A stretch of 64,000 nucleotides of DNA from contig OX457047.1 of NCBI GenBank assembly GCA_949752735.1, forward strand, positions 18,320,707 to 18,384,706, given 5' to 3'. The notes beneath the pieces are model-generated. The model saw only the letters and a list, made by a program, of their open reading frames with translations. It did no database searches and was not told the DNA's origin. Each line of letters starts with the position of its first letter. The stretch's first letter is position 1. The position numbers were made by a program, and so were the translations under genes. The stretch comes from Lumbricus terrestris (Eukaryota; Annelida; Clitellata; Crassiclitellata; Lumbricidae). Shown here in pieces: positions 1 to 11,020 of the stretch.

Positions 1-58
1 CATCTTAAGTTTATACTTAGAAATAGGACCGAAAGTTGTTGCCCTTTGAGACGTTCTC

Positions 59-93
59 TTAGGGAAGGGTGTGTGGTGTTCTTGATTTCGCAG
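59..93 (+). promoter_or_regulatory. Splice-acceptor-like site with G/T-rich lead (type monomer)
   Basis: A G/T-rich stretch runs into ttcttgatttcgCAG followed by GAAGAAGAC. It has an interrupted pyrimidine tract and a CAG ending, so it is a plausible but not strong metazoan 3' splice site. The purine-rich GAAGAAGA just downstream resembles an exonic splicing enhancer. The motif is present in essentially every monomer. Use as a real acceptor is inference only; no transcript evidence is available. Confidence 0.35.
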
Positions 94-248
94 GAAGAAG
101 ACCTCAGAGAGGATGTCGACGTGAGGCGTGGACAGTCGGCGGCATCAGAGGCCAAGGGCTAAGACGTGTCGAGAGGTCGGACCAGTACGAGCTCCATCAA
201 GGCTTAAAAACTGGAATAACAATGGAAGACTGCGAAGATCTCGAACTG
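94..248 (+). other. Exon-like segment ending in a start codon and nine codons (type monomer)
   Basis: This 155-nt segment lies between the acceptor-like CAG and the GTAAGT donor. Read from its third base it is open throughout in the ggacagtc class of monomer (51 codons). In the gaagagtc class the same frame is closed by a TGA where this class has TGG. Near its end, aacaATGG (ATG at 222-224) has A at -3 and G at +4, a strong Kozak context, and opens MEDCEDLEL exactly up to the donor. Because 155 is not a multiple of three, joining one copy to the next would not keep frame. It could be a relic of a coding exon, a 5' leader exon, or chance. I recognise no protein family and do not call a gene. 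Confidence 0.3.
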
Positions 249-254
249 GTAAGT
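249..254 (+). promoter_or_regulatory. Consensus 5' splice donor (type monomer)
   Basis: CTG followed by GTAAGT matches the metazoan U1-complementary donor consensus at all six intronic positions. It is retained in essentially every monomer. A minority have CTC instead of CTG as the last exon codon (monomers 26, 50, 72, 97 and 109) and five have GTAAGTA instead of GTAAGTT. The donor is also the 5' arm of the hairpin below, so pairing could mask it. Confidence 0.4.
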
Positions 255-292
255 TTGACCTCATGTACTTCAATGTGCTGACCGAAGAGACC

Positions 293-303
293 AGTTTCTT
301 TGG
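293..303 (+). promoter_or_regulatory. Sm-site-like motif AGTTTCTTTGG (type monomer)
   Basis: The motif is U-rich, flanked by purines and ends in GG. It resembles the Sm-protein binding site of snRNAs and of some spliced-leader RNAs; from memory the flatworm form is close to this. It lies 44 nt after the donor and is unchanged in the copies I compared. Against it, a working Sm site is single-stranded, whereas TCTTTGG here is the 3' arm of the inner stem. Low confidence. Confidence 0.2.
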
Positions 304-379
304 CCAGCACATGGTCAAACTTACAAGAGAACAGGGTGATTAGAGTAACTTTGAACTTAGCTAAAAGGTCGAGAGGCGA

Positions 380-455
380 TAAAATAAAAGATTAGGGCAA
401 TTATATTTCATTAATATAATTACTTTAACGTTAAGATTGTTAAATTTTAAGATCG
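380..455 (+). repeat. A/T-rich tail of the monomer with AATAAA and clustered TTAA
   Basis: Nearly all A and T, with AATAAA at 383-388. TTAA occurs in contexts such as caTTAAtat, ctTTAAcg and tgTTAAat. This is the most variable part of the monomer: tattt or ttttatt forms; acgttaag, acgttttg or acgtttag; and aaattttaag, aaattttttaag, aaatgttaag or aatttttaag. In some copies AATAAA is changed to AATGAA (near 7273, 12383, 23460, 28051, 33620, 46727 and 52235). The variants recur at fixed positions of the higher-order repeat. No promoter is recognised. Confidence 0.6.
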
Positions 456-919
456 TCATCATCTTAAGTTTAGACTTCGACATAAGACCGAAAGTTGTTG
501 CTCTTTGAGACGTTCTCTTAGGGAAGGGTGTGTGGTGTTCTTGATTTTGCAGGAAGAAGACTTCATAGAAGATGTCGACGTGAGGCGTGAAGAGTCGGCG
601 GCATCAGAGGCCAAGGGCTAAGACGTGTCGAGAGGTCGGGCCAGTACGAGCTCCATCAAGGCTTAAAAAACCGGAATAACAATGGAAGACTGCGAGGATC
701 TCGAACTGGTAAGTTTGACCTCATGTACTTCAATGTGCTGACCGAAGAGACCAGTTTCTTTGGCCAGCACATGGTCAAACTTACAAGAGAACAGGGTGAT
801 TAGAGTAACTTTGAACTTAGCTAAAAGGTCGAGAGGCGATAAAATAAAAGATTAGGGCAATTTTATTTCATTAATATAATTACTTTAACGTTTTGATTGT
901 TAAATTTAAAGGTCGTCGT

Positions 920-3216
920 CATCTTAAGTTTATACTTAGAAATAGGACCGAAAGTTGTTGCCCTTTGAGACATTCTCTTAGGGAAGGGTGTGTGGTGTTC
1001 TTGATTTCGCAGGAAGAAGACCTCAGAGAGGATGTCGACGTGAGGCGTGGACAGTCTGCGGCATCAGAGGCCAAGGGCTAAGACGTGTCGAGAGGTCGGA
1101 CCAGTACGAGCTCCATCAAGGCTTGAAAACTGGAATAACAATGGAAGACTGCGAAGATTTCGAACTGGTAAGTTTGACCTCATGTACTTCAATGTGCTGA
1201 CCGAAGAGACCAGTTTCTTTGGCCAGCACATGGTCAAACTTACAAGCGAACAGGGTGATTAGAGTAACTTTGAACTTAGCTAAAAGGTCGAGAGGCGATA
1301 AAATAAAAGATTAGGGCAATTATATTTCATTAATATAATTACTTTAACGTTAAGATTGTTAAATTTTAAGATCGTCATCATCTTAAGTTTAGACTTCGAC
1401 ATAAGACCGAAAGTTGTTGCTCTTTGAGACGTTCTCTTAGGGAAGGGTGTGTGGTGTTCTTGATTTTGCAGGAAGAAGACTTCAGAGAAGATGTCGACGT
1501 GAGGCGTGAAGAGTCGGCGGCATCAGAGGCCAAGGGCTAAGACGTGTCGAGAGGTCGGACCAGTACGAGCTCCATCAAGGCTTAAAAACTGGAATAACAA
1601 TGGAAGACTGCGAAGATCTCGAACTGGTAAGTTTGACCTCATGTACTTCAATGTGCTGACCGAAGAGACCAGTTTCTTTGGCCAGCACATGGTCAAACTT
1701 ACAAGAGAACAGGGTGATTAGAGTAACTTTGAACTTAGCTAAAAGGTCGAGAGGCGATAAAATAAAAGATTAGGGCAATTATATTTCATTAATATAATTA
1801 CTTTAACGTTTTGATTGTTAAATTTTAAGATCGTCGTCATCTTAAGTTTATACTTAGAAATAGGACCGAAAGTTGTTGCCCTTTGAGACGTTCTCTTAGG
1901 GAAGGGTGTGTGGTGTTCTTGATTTCGCAGGAAGAAGACCTCAGAGAGGATGTCGACGTGAGGCGTGGACAGTCTGCGGCATCAGAGGCCAAGGGCTAAG
2001 ACGTGTCGAGAGGTCGGACCAGTACGAGCTCCATCAAGGCTTAAAAACCGGAATAACAATGGAAGACTGCGAAGATCTCGAACTGGTAAGTTTGACCTCA
2101 TGTACTTCAATGTGCTGACCGAAGAGACCAGTTTCTTTGGCCAGCACATGGTCAAACTTACAAGAGAACAGGGTGATTAGAGTAACTTTGAACTTAGCTA
2201 AAAGGTCGAGAGGCGATAAAATAAAAGATTAGGGCAATTTTATTTCATTAATATAATTACTTTAACGTTTTGATTGTTAAATTTTAAGATCGTCGTCATC
2301 TTAAGTTTATACTTAGAAATAGGACCGAAAGTTGTTGCCCTTTGAGACGTTCTCTTAGGGAAGGGTGTGTGGTGTTCTTGATTTCGCAGGAAGAAGACTT
2401 CAGAGAGGATGTCGACGTGAGGCGTGAAGAGTCGGCGGCATCAGAGGCCAAGGGCTAAGACGTGTCGAGAGGTCGGACCAGTACGAGCTCCATCAAGGCT
2501 TAAAAACTGGAATAACAATGGAAGACTGCGAAGATCTCGAACTGGTAAGTTTGACCTCATGTACTTCAATGTGCTGACCGAAGAGACCAGTTTCTTTGGC
2601 CAGCACATGGTCAAACTTACAAGAGAACAGGGTGACTAGAGTCACTTTGAACTTAGCTAAAAGGTTGAGAGGCGATAAAATAAAAGATTAGGGCAATTAT
2701 ATTTCATTAATATAATTACTTTAACGTTAAGATTGTTAAATTTTTTAAGATCGTCATCATCTTAAGTTTATACTTAGAAATAGGACCGAAAGTTGTTGCC
2801 CTTTGAGACGTTCTCTTAGGGAAGGGTGTGTGGTGTTCTTGATTTCGCAGGAAGAAGACCTCAGAGAGGATGTCGACGTGAGGCGTGGACAGTCGGCGGC
2901 ATCAGAGGCCAAGGGCTAAGACGTGTCGAGAGGTCGGACCAGTACGAGCTCCATCAAGGCTTAAAAACTGGAATAACAATGGAAGACTGCGAAGATCTCG
3001 AACTGGTAAGTTTGACCTCATGTACTTCAATGTGCTGACCGAAGAGACCAGTTTCTTTGGCCAGCACATGGTCAAACTTACAAGAGAACAGGGTGATTAG
3101 AGTAACTTTGAACTTAGCTAAAAGGTCGAGAGGCGATAAAATAAAAGATTAGGGCAATTTTATTTCATTAATATAATTACTTTAACGTTTTGATTGTTAA
3201 ATTTAAAGGTCGTCGT
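920..3216 (+). repeat. Five-monomer higher-order unit, copy 1
   Basis: This 2,297-bp unit equals five monomers plus 2 bp, the extra 2 bp being a six-T run near 2741. Monomer order is: gatttcg and caagcgaac variant, gaagagtc class, ggacagtctg class, gaagagtc class with gtgactag, ggacagtcgg class. The same order and indel recur in the following 2,297 bp. Confidence 0.85.
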
Positions 3217-5513
3217 CATCTTAAGTTTATACTTAGAAATAGGACCGAAAGTTGTTGCCCTTTGAGACATTCTCTTAGGGAAGGGTGTGTGGTGTTCTTG
3301 ATTTCGCAGGAAGAAGACCTCAGAGAGGATGTCGACGTGAGGCGTGGACAGTCTGCGGCATCAGAGGCCAAGGGCTAAGACGTGTCGAGAGGTCGGACCA
3401 GTACGAGCTCCATCAAGGCTTGAAAACTGGAATAACAATGGAAGACTGCGAAGATTTCGAACTGGTAAGTTTGACCTCATGTACTTCAATGTGCTGACCG
3501 AAGAGACCAGTTTCTTTGGCCAGCACATGGTCAAACTTACAAGCGAACAGGGTGATTAGAGTAACTTTGAACTTAGCTAAAAGGTCGAGAGGCGATAAAA
3601 TAAAAGATTAGGGCAATTATATTTCATTAATATAATTACTTTAACGTTAAGATTGTTAAATTTTAAGATCGTCATCATCTTAAGTTTAGACTTCGACATA
3701 AGACCGAAAGTTGTTGCTCTTTGAGACGTTCTCTTAGGGAAGGGTGTGTGGTGTTCTTGATTTTGCAGGAAGAAGACTTCAGAGAAGATGTCGACGTGAG
3801 GCGTGAAGAGTCGGCGGCATCAGAGGCCAAGGGCTAAGACGTGTCGAGAGGTCGGACCAGTACGAGCTCCATCAAGGCTTAAAAACTGGAATAACAATGG
3901 AAGACTGCGAAGATCTCGAACTGGTAAGTTTGACCTCATGTACTTCAATGTGCTGACCGAAGAGACCAGTTTCTTTGGCCAGCACATGGTCAAACTTACA
4001 AGAGAACAGGGTGATTAGAGTAACTTTGAACTTAGCTAAAAGGTCGAGAGGCGATAAAATAAAAGATTAGGGCAATTATATTTCATTAATATAATTACTT
4101 TAACGTTTTGATTGTTAAATTTTAAGATCGTCGTCATCTTAAGTTTATACTTAGAAATAGGACCGAAAGTTGTTGCCCTTTGAGACGTTCTCTTAGGGAA
4201 GGGTGTGTGGTGTTCTTGATTTCGCAGGAAGAAGACCTCAGAGAGGATGTCGACGTGAGGCGTGGACAGTCTGCGGCATCAGAGGCCAAGGGCTAAGACG
4301 TGTCGAGAGGTCGGACCAGTACGAGCTCCATCAAGGCTTAAAAACTGGAATAACAATGGAAGACTGCGAAGATCTCGAACTGGTAAGTTGGACCTCATGT
4401 ACTTCAATGTGCTGACCGAAGAGACCAGTTTCTTTGGCCAGCACATGGTCAAACTTACAAGAGAACAGGGTGATTAGAGTAACTTTGAACTTAGCTAAAA
4501 GGTCGAGAGGCGATAAAATAAAAGATTAGGGCAATTTTATTTCATTAATATAATTACTTTAACGTTTTGATTGTTAAATTTTAAGATCGTCGTCATCTTA
4601 AGTTTATACTTAGAAATAGGACCGAAAGTTGTTGCCCTTTGAGACGTTCTCTTAGGGAAGGGTGTGTGGTGTTCTTGATTTCGCAGGAAGAAGACTTCAG
4701 AGAGGATGTCGACGTGAGACGTGAAGAGTCGGCGGCATCAGAGGCCAAGGGCTAAGACGTGTCGAGAGGTCGGACCAGTACGAGCTCCATCAAGGCTTAA
4801 AAACTGGAATAACAATGGAAGACTGCGAAGATCTCGAACTGGTAAGTTTGACCTCATGTACTTCAATGTGCTGACCGAAGAGACCAGTTTCTTTGGCCAG
4901 CACATGGTCAAACTTACAAGAGAACAGGGTGACTAGAGTCACTTTGAACTTAGCTAAAAGGTTGAGAGGCGATAAAATAAAAGATTAGGGCAATTATATT
5001 TCATTAATATAATTACTTTAACGTTAAGATTGTTAAATTTTTTAAGATCGTCATCATCTTAAGTTTATACTTAGAAATAGGACCGAAAGTTGTTGCCCTT
5101 TGAGACGTTCTCTTAGGGAAGGGTGTGTGGTGTTCTTGATTTCGCAGGAAGAAGACCTCAGAGAAAATGTCGACGTGAGGCGTGGACAGTCGGCGGCATC
5201 AGAGGCCAAGGGCTAAGACGTGTCGAGAGGTCGGACCAGTACGAGCTCCATCAAGGCTTAAAAACTGGAATAACAATGGAAGACTGCGAAGATCTCGAAC
5301 TGGTAAGTTTGACCTCATGTACTTCAATGTGCTGACCGAAGAGACCAGTTTCTTTGGCCAACACATGGTCAAACTTACAAGAGAACAGGGTGATTAGAGT
5401 AACTTTGAACTTAGCTAAAAGGTCGAGAGGCGATAAAATAAAAGATTAGGGCAATTTTATTTGATTAATATAATTACTTTAACGTTTAGATTGTTAAATT
5501 TTAAGATCGTCGT
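3217..5513 (+). repeat. Five-monomer higher-order unit, copy 2
   Basis: Same length and monomer order as copy 1, with the six-T run now near 5038. Differences from copy 1 are few: aaaactgg for aaaaccgg and aagttgg for aagtttg in the third monomer, gtgagacg in the fourth, and gagaaaatg, ggccaacac and tttgatta in the fifth. Very recent tandem duplication. Confidence 0.85.
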
Positions 5514-8500
5514 CATCTTAAGTTTATACTTAGAAATAGGACCGAAAGTTGTTGCCCTTTGAGACGTTCTCTTAGGGAAGGGTGTGTGGTGTTCTTGATT
5601 TCGCAGGAAGACTTCAGAGAGGATGTCGACGTGAGGCGTGAAGAGTCGGCGGCATCAGAGGCCAAGGGCTAAGACGTGTCGAGAGGTCGGGCCAGTACGA
5701 GCTCCATCAAGGCTTAAAAACCGGAATAACAATGGAAGACTGCGAGGATCTCGAACTGGTAAGTTTGACCTCATGTACTTCAATGTGCTGACCGAAGAGA
5801 CCAGTTTCTTTGGCCAGCACATGGTCAAACTTACAAGAGAACAGGGTGATTAGAGTAACTTTGAACTTAGCTAAAAGGTCGAGAGGCGATAAAATAAAAG
5901 ATTAGGGCAATTTTATTTCATTAATATAATTACTTTAACGTTTTGATTGTTAAATTTAAAGGTCGTCGTCATCTTAAGTTTATACTTAGAAAAAGGACCG
6001 AAAGTTGTTGCCCTTTGAGACATTCTCTTAGGGAAGGGTGTGTGGTGTTCTTGATTTCGCAGGAAGAAGACCTCAGAGAGGATGTCGACGTGAGGCGTGG
6101 ACAGTCTGCGGCATCAGAGGCCAAGGGCTAAGACGTGTCGAGAGGTCGGACCAGTACGAGCTCCATCAAGGCTTAAAAACTGGAATAACAATGGAAGACT
6201 GCGAAGATCTCGAACTGGTAAGTTTGACCTCATGTACTTCAATGTGCTGACCGAAGAGACCAGTTTCTTTGGCCAGCACATGGTCAAACTTACAAGAGAA
6301 CAGGGTGACTAGAGTCACTTTGAACTTAGCTAAAAGGTTGAGAGGCGATAAAATAAAAGATTAGGGCAATTATATTTCATTAATATAATTACTTTAACGT
6401 TAAGATTGTTAAATTTTTTAAGATCGTCATCATCTTAAGTTTATACTTAGAAATAGGACCGAAAGTTGTTGCCCTTTGAGACGTTCTCTTAGGGAAGGGT
6501 GTGTGGTGTTCTTGATTTCGCAGGAAGAAGACCTCAGAGAGGATGTCGACGTGAGGCGTGGACAGTCGGCGGCATCAGAGGCCAAGGGCTAAGACGTGTC
6601 GAGAGGTCGGACCAGTACGAGCTCCATCAAGGCTTAAAAACTGGAATAACAATGGAAGACTGCGAAGATCTCGAACTGGTAAGTTTGACCTCATGTACTT
6701 CAATGTGCTGACCGAAGAGACCAGTTTCTTTGGCCAACACATGGTCAAACTTACAAGAGAACAGGGTGATTAGAGTAACTTTGAACTTAGCTAAAAGGTC
6801 GAGAGGCGATAAAATAAAAGATTAGGGCAATTTTATTTCATTAATATAATTACTTTAACGTTTAGATTGTTAAATTTTAAGATCGTCGTCATCTTAAGTT
6901 TATACTTAGAAATAGGACCGAAAGTTGTTGCCCTTTGAGACGTTCTCTTAGGGAAGGGTGTGTGGTGTTCTTGATTTCGCAGGAAGAAGACTTCAGAGAA
7001 GATGTCGACGTGAGGCGTGAAGAGTCAGCGGCATCAGAGGCCAAGGGCTAAGACGTGTCGAGAGGTCGGACCAGTACGAGCTCCATCAAGGCTTAAAAAC
7101 TGGAATAACAATGGAAGACTGCGAAGATCTCGAACTGGTAAGTTTGACCTCATGTACTTCAATGTGCTGACCGAAGAGACCAGTTTCTTTGGCCAGCACA
7201 TGGTCAAACTTACAAGAGAACAGGGTGATTAGAGTAACTTTGAACTTAGCTAAAAGGTCGAGAGGCGATAAAATGAAAGATTAGGGCAATTTTATTTCAT
7301 TAATATAATTACTTTAACGTTTTGATTGTTAAATTTTAAGATCGTCGTCATCTTAAGTTTATACTTAGAAATAGGACCGAAAGTTGTTGCCCTTTGAGAC
7401 GTTCTCTTAGGGAAGGGTGTGTGGTGTTCTTGATTTCGCAGGAAGAAGACCTCAGAGAGGATGTCGACGTGAGGCGTGGACAGTCTGCGGCATCAGAGGC
7501 CAAGGGCTAAGACGTGTCGAGAGGTCGGACCAGTACGAGCTCCATCAAGGCTTAAAACCCGGAATAACAATGGAAGACTGCGAAGATCTCGAACTGGTAA
7601 GTTTGACCTCATGTACTTCAATGTGCTGACCGAAGAGACCAGTTTCTTTGGCCAGCACATGGTCAAACTTACAAGAGAACAGGGTGATTAGAGTAACTTT
7701 GAACTTAGCTAAAAGGTCGAGAGGCGATAAAATAAAAGATTAGGGCAATTATATTTCATTAATATAATTACTTTAACGTTAAGATTGTTAAATTTTAAGA
7801 TCGTCATCATCTTAAGTTTATACTTAGACATAGGACCGAAAGTTGTTGCCCTTTGAGACGTTCTCTTAGGGAAGGGTGTGTGGTGTTCTTGATTTCGCAG
7901 GAAGAAGACTTCAGAGAAGATGTCGACGTGAGGCGTGAAGAGTCGGCGGCATCAGAGGCCAAGGGCTAAGACGTGTCGAGAGGTCGGACCAGTACGAGCT
8001 CCATCAAGGCTTAAAAACTGGAATAACAATGGAAGACTGCGAAGATCTCGAACTGGTAAGTTTGACCTCATGTACTTCAATGTGCTGACCGAAGAGACCA
8101 GTTTCTTTGGCCAGCACATGGTCAAACTTACAAGAGAACAGGGTGATTAGAGTAACTTTGAACTTAGCTAAAAGGTCGAGAGGCGATAAAATAAAAGATT
8201 AGGGCAATTATATTTCATTAATATAATTACTTTAACGTTTTGATTGTTAAATTTTAAGATCGTCGTCATCTTAAGTTTATACTTAGAAATAGGACCGAAA
8301 GTTGTTGCCCTTTGAGACGTTCTCTTAGGGAAGGGTGTGTGGTGTTCTTGATTTCGCAGGAAGAAGACCTCAGAGAGGATGTCGACGTGAGGCGTGGACA
8401 GTCTGCGGCATCAGAGGCCAAGGGCTAAGACGTGTCGAGAGGTCGGACCAGTAAGAGCTCCATCAAGGCTTAAAAACCGGAATAACAATGGAAGACTGCG

Positions 8501-11020
8501 AAGATCTCGAACTGGTAAGTTTGACCTCATGTACTTCAATGTGCTGACCGAAGAGACCAGTTTCTTTGGCCAGCACATGGTCAAACTTACAAGAGAACAG
8601 GGTGATTAGAGTCACTTTGAACTTAGCTAAAAGGTCGAGAGGCGATAAAATAAAAGTATAGGGCAATTTTATTTCATTAATATAATTACTTTAACGTTTA
8701 GATTGTTAAATTTTAAGATCGTCGTCATCTTAAGTTTATACTTAGAAATAGGACCGAAAGTTGTTGCCCTTTGAGACGTTCTCTTAGGGAAGGGTGTGTG
8801 GTGTTCTTGATTTCGCAGGAAGAAGACTTCAGAGAGGATGTCGACGTGAGGCGTGAAGAGTCGGCGGCATCAGAGGCCAAGGGCTAAGACGTGTCGAGAG
8901 GTCGGACCAGTACGAGCTCCATCAAGGCTTAAAAACTGGAATAACAATGGAAGACTGCGAAGATCTCGAACTGGTAAGTTTGACCTCATGTACTTCAATG
9001 TGCTGACCGAAGAGACCAGTTTCTTTGGCCAGCACATGGTCAAACTTACAAGAGAACAGGGTGATTAGAGTAACTTTGAACTTAGCTAAAAGGTCGAGAG
9101 GCGATAAAATAAAAGATTAGGGCAATTTTATTTCATTAATATAATTACTTTAACGTTTTGATTGTTAAATTTTAAGATCGTCATCATCTTAAGTTTAGAC
9201 TTCGACATAAGACCGAAAGTTGTTGCCCTTTGAGACATTCTCTTAGGGAAGGGTGTGTGGTGTTCTTGATTTCGCAGGAAGAAGACTTCAGAGAGGATGT
9301 CGACGTGAGGCGTGAAGAGTCGGCGGCATCAGAGGCCAAGGGCTAAGACGTGTCGAGAGGTCGGACCAGTACGAGCTCCATCAAGGCTTAAAAACTGGAA
9401 TAACAATGGAAGACTGCGAAGATCTCGAACTGGTAAGTTTGACCTCATGTACTTCAATGTGCTGACCGAAGAGACCAGTTTCTTTGGCCAGCACATGGTC
9501 AAACTTACAAGAGAACAGGGTGATTAGAGTAACTTTGAACTTAGCTAAAAGGTCGAGAGGCGATAAAATAAAAGATTAGGGCAATTATATTTCATTAATA
9601 TAATTACTTTAACGTTTTGATTGTTAAATTTTAAGATCGTCGTCATCTTAAGTTTATACTTAGAAATAGGACCGAAAGTTGTTGCCCTTTGAGACGTTCT
9701 CTTAGGGAAGGGTGTGTGGTGTTCTTGATTTCGCAGGAAGAAGACTTCAGAGAAGATGTCGACGTGAGGCGTGAAGAGTCGGCGGCATCAGAGGCCAAGG
9801 GCTAAGACGTGTCGAGAGGTCGGACCAGTACGAGCTCCATCAAGGCTTAAAAACTGGAATAACAATGGAAGACTGCGAAGATCTCGAACTGGTAAGTTTG
9901 ACCTCATGTACTTCAATGTGCTGACCGAAGAGACCAGTTTCTTTGGCCAGCACATGGTCAAACTTACAAGAGAACAGGGTGATTAGAGTAACTTTGAACT
10001 TAGCTAAAAGGTCGAGAGGCGATAAAATAAAAGATTAGGGCAATTATATTTCATTAATATAATTACTTTAACGTTTTGATTGTTAAATTTTAAGATCGTC
10101 GTCATCTTAAGTTTATACTTAGAAATAGGACCGAAAGTTGTTGCCCTTTGAGACATTCTCTTAGGGAAGGGTGTGTGGTGTTCTTGATTTCGCAGGAAGA
10201 AGACTTCAGAGAGGATGTCGACGTGAGGCGTGAAGAGTCGGCGGCATCAGAGGCCAAGGGCTAAGACGTGTCGAGAGGTCGGACCAGTACGAGCTCCATC
10301 AAGGCTTAAAAACTGGAATAACAATGGAAGACTGCGAAGATCTCGAACTGGTAAGTTTGACCTCATGTACTTCAATGTGCTGACCGAAGAGACCAGTTTC
10401 TTTGGCCAGCACATGGTCAAACTTACAAGAGAACAGGGTGATTAGAGTCACTTTGAACTTAGCTAAAAGGTCGAGAGGCGATAAAATAAAAGTATAGGGC
10501 AATTTTATTTCATTAATATAATTACTTTAACGTTTAGATTGTTAAATTTTAAGATCGTCGTCATCTTAAGTTTATACTTAGAAATAGGACCGAAAGTTGT
10601 TGCCCTTTGAGACGTTCTCTTAGGGAAGGGTGTGTGGTGTTCTTGATTTCGCAGGAAGAAGACTTCAGAGAGGATGTCGACGTGAGGCGTGAAGAGTCGG
10701 CGGCATCAGAGGCCAAGGGCTAAGACGTGTCGAGAGGTCGGACCAGTACGAGCTCCATCAAGGCTTAAAAACTGGAATAACAATGGAAGACTGCGAAGAT
10801 CTCGAACTGGTAAGTTTGACCTCATGTACTTCAATGTGCTGACCGAAGAGACCAGTTTCTTTGGCCAGCACATGGTCAAACTTACAAGAGAACAGGGTGA
10901 TTAGAGTAACTTTGAACTTAGCTAAAAGGTCGAGAGGCGATAAAATAAAAGATTAGGGCAATTATATTTCATTAATATAATTACTTTAACGTTTTGATTG
11001 TTAAATTTTAAGATCGTCAT

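Larger units (their letters stand above)
249..324 (+). other. Long imperfect hairpin starting at the splice donor (type monomer)
   Basis: The outer stem pairs GTAAGTTTGACC (249-260) with GGTCAAACTTAC (313-324), 12 perfect base pairs. A 12-nt one-sided bulge (261-272) follows. The inner stem pairs ATGTGCTG-A-CCGAAGA (273-288) with TCTTTGG-C-CAGCACAT (297-312): 16 positions with one A-C mismatch and one G-U wobble. The loop is GACCAGTT (289-296). The hairpin recurs in every monomer. Variants seen affect one arm only, for example caacacat for cagcacat at 5359 and 6735, aagttgg at 4386, and aaactgac at 26150. None is compensated, so variation does not prove selection on structure. Function is unknown. 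Confidence 0.6.
1..459 (+). repeat. Type monomer (reference copy for sub-features)
   Basis: First complete copy, used here as the coordinate reference. In order it holds: a G/T-rich tract (59-84), a splice-acceptor-like CAG (91-93), a 155-nt exon-like segment (94-248), a splice donor (249-254), a hairpin (249-324), AATAAA (383-388) and an A/T-rich tail (about 380-455). GTCGAC lies at 115-120, GAGCTC at 189-194 and AGATCT at 236-241, useful as once-per-monomer landmarks. The 9-mer GTCGAGAGG occurs twice, at 168-176 and 368-376. The phase of the monomer is arbitrary; position 1 is simply where the window begins. Confidence 0.95.
1..11020 (+). repeat. Divergent left block of the array (monomers 1-24)
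   Basis: These 24 monomers precede the first 61-bp-duplication marker. They do not follow the large higher-order order seen later. They are richer in the ggacagtcgg class (near 128, 2885, 5182 and 6558) and in six-T tails. The block includes two copies of a five-monomer unit and then a run of ggacagtctg and gaagagtcgg monomers (6890-11020). The last part already resembles the middle of the large repeat. Confidence 0.7.

Noticed and set aside
58..64. Telomeric repeat, because TTAGGG occurs twice per monomer
   Set aside because: Single isolated hexamers (cttagggaag and gattagggca), never in tandem.
273..283. U1 snRNA relic, because ATGTGCTGACC also occurs in U1
   Set aside because: Only 11 bases match and the rest of U1 (5' end, stem-loop II, Sm region) is absent. 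The minus-strand ACTTACCAG is simply the complement of the donor.
249..324. microRNA precursor
   Set aside because: The hairpin has a 12-nt one-sided bulge between stems, which is a poor substrate shape, and no small-RNA data are available.
8463..8666. 67-codon minus-strand frame present in a subset of monomers
   Set aside because: It appears only where tagagtcac and aaaagtatag variants remove stops. It reads through the hairpin and donor complement, and its presence follows satellite class rather than any coding signal.
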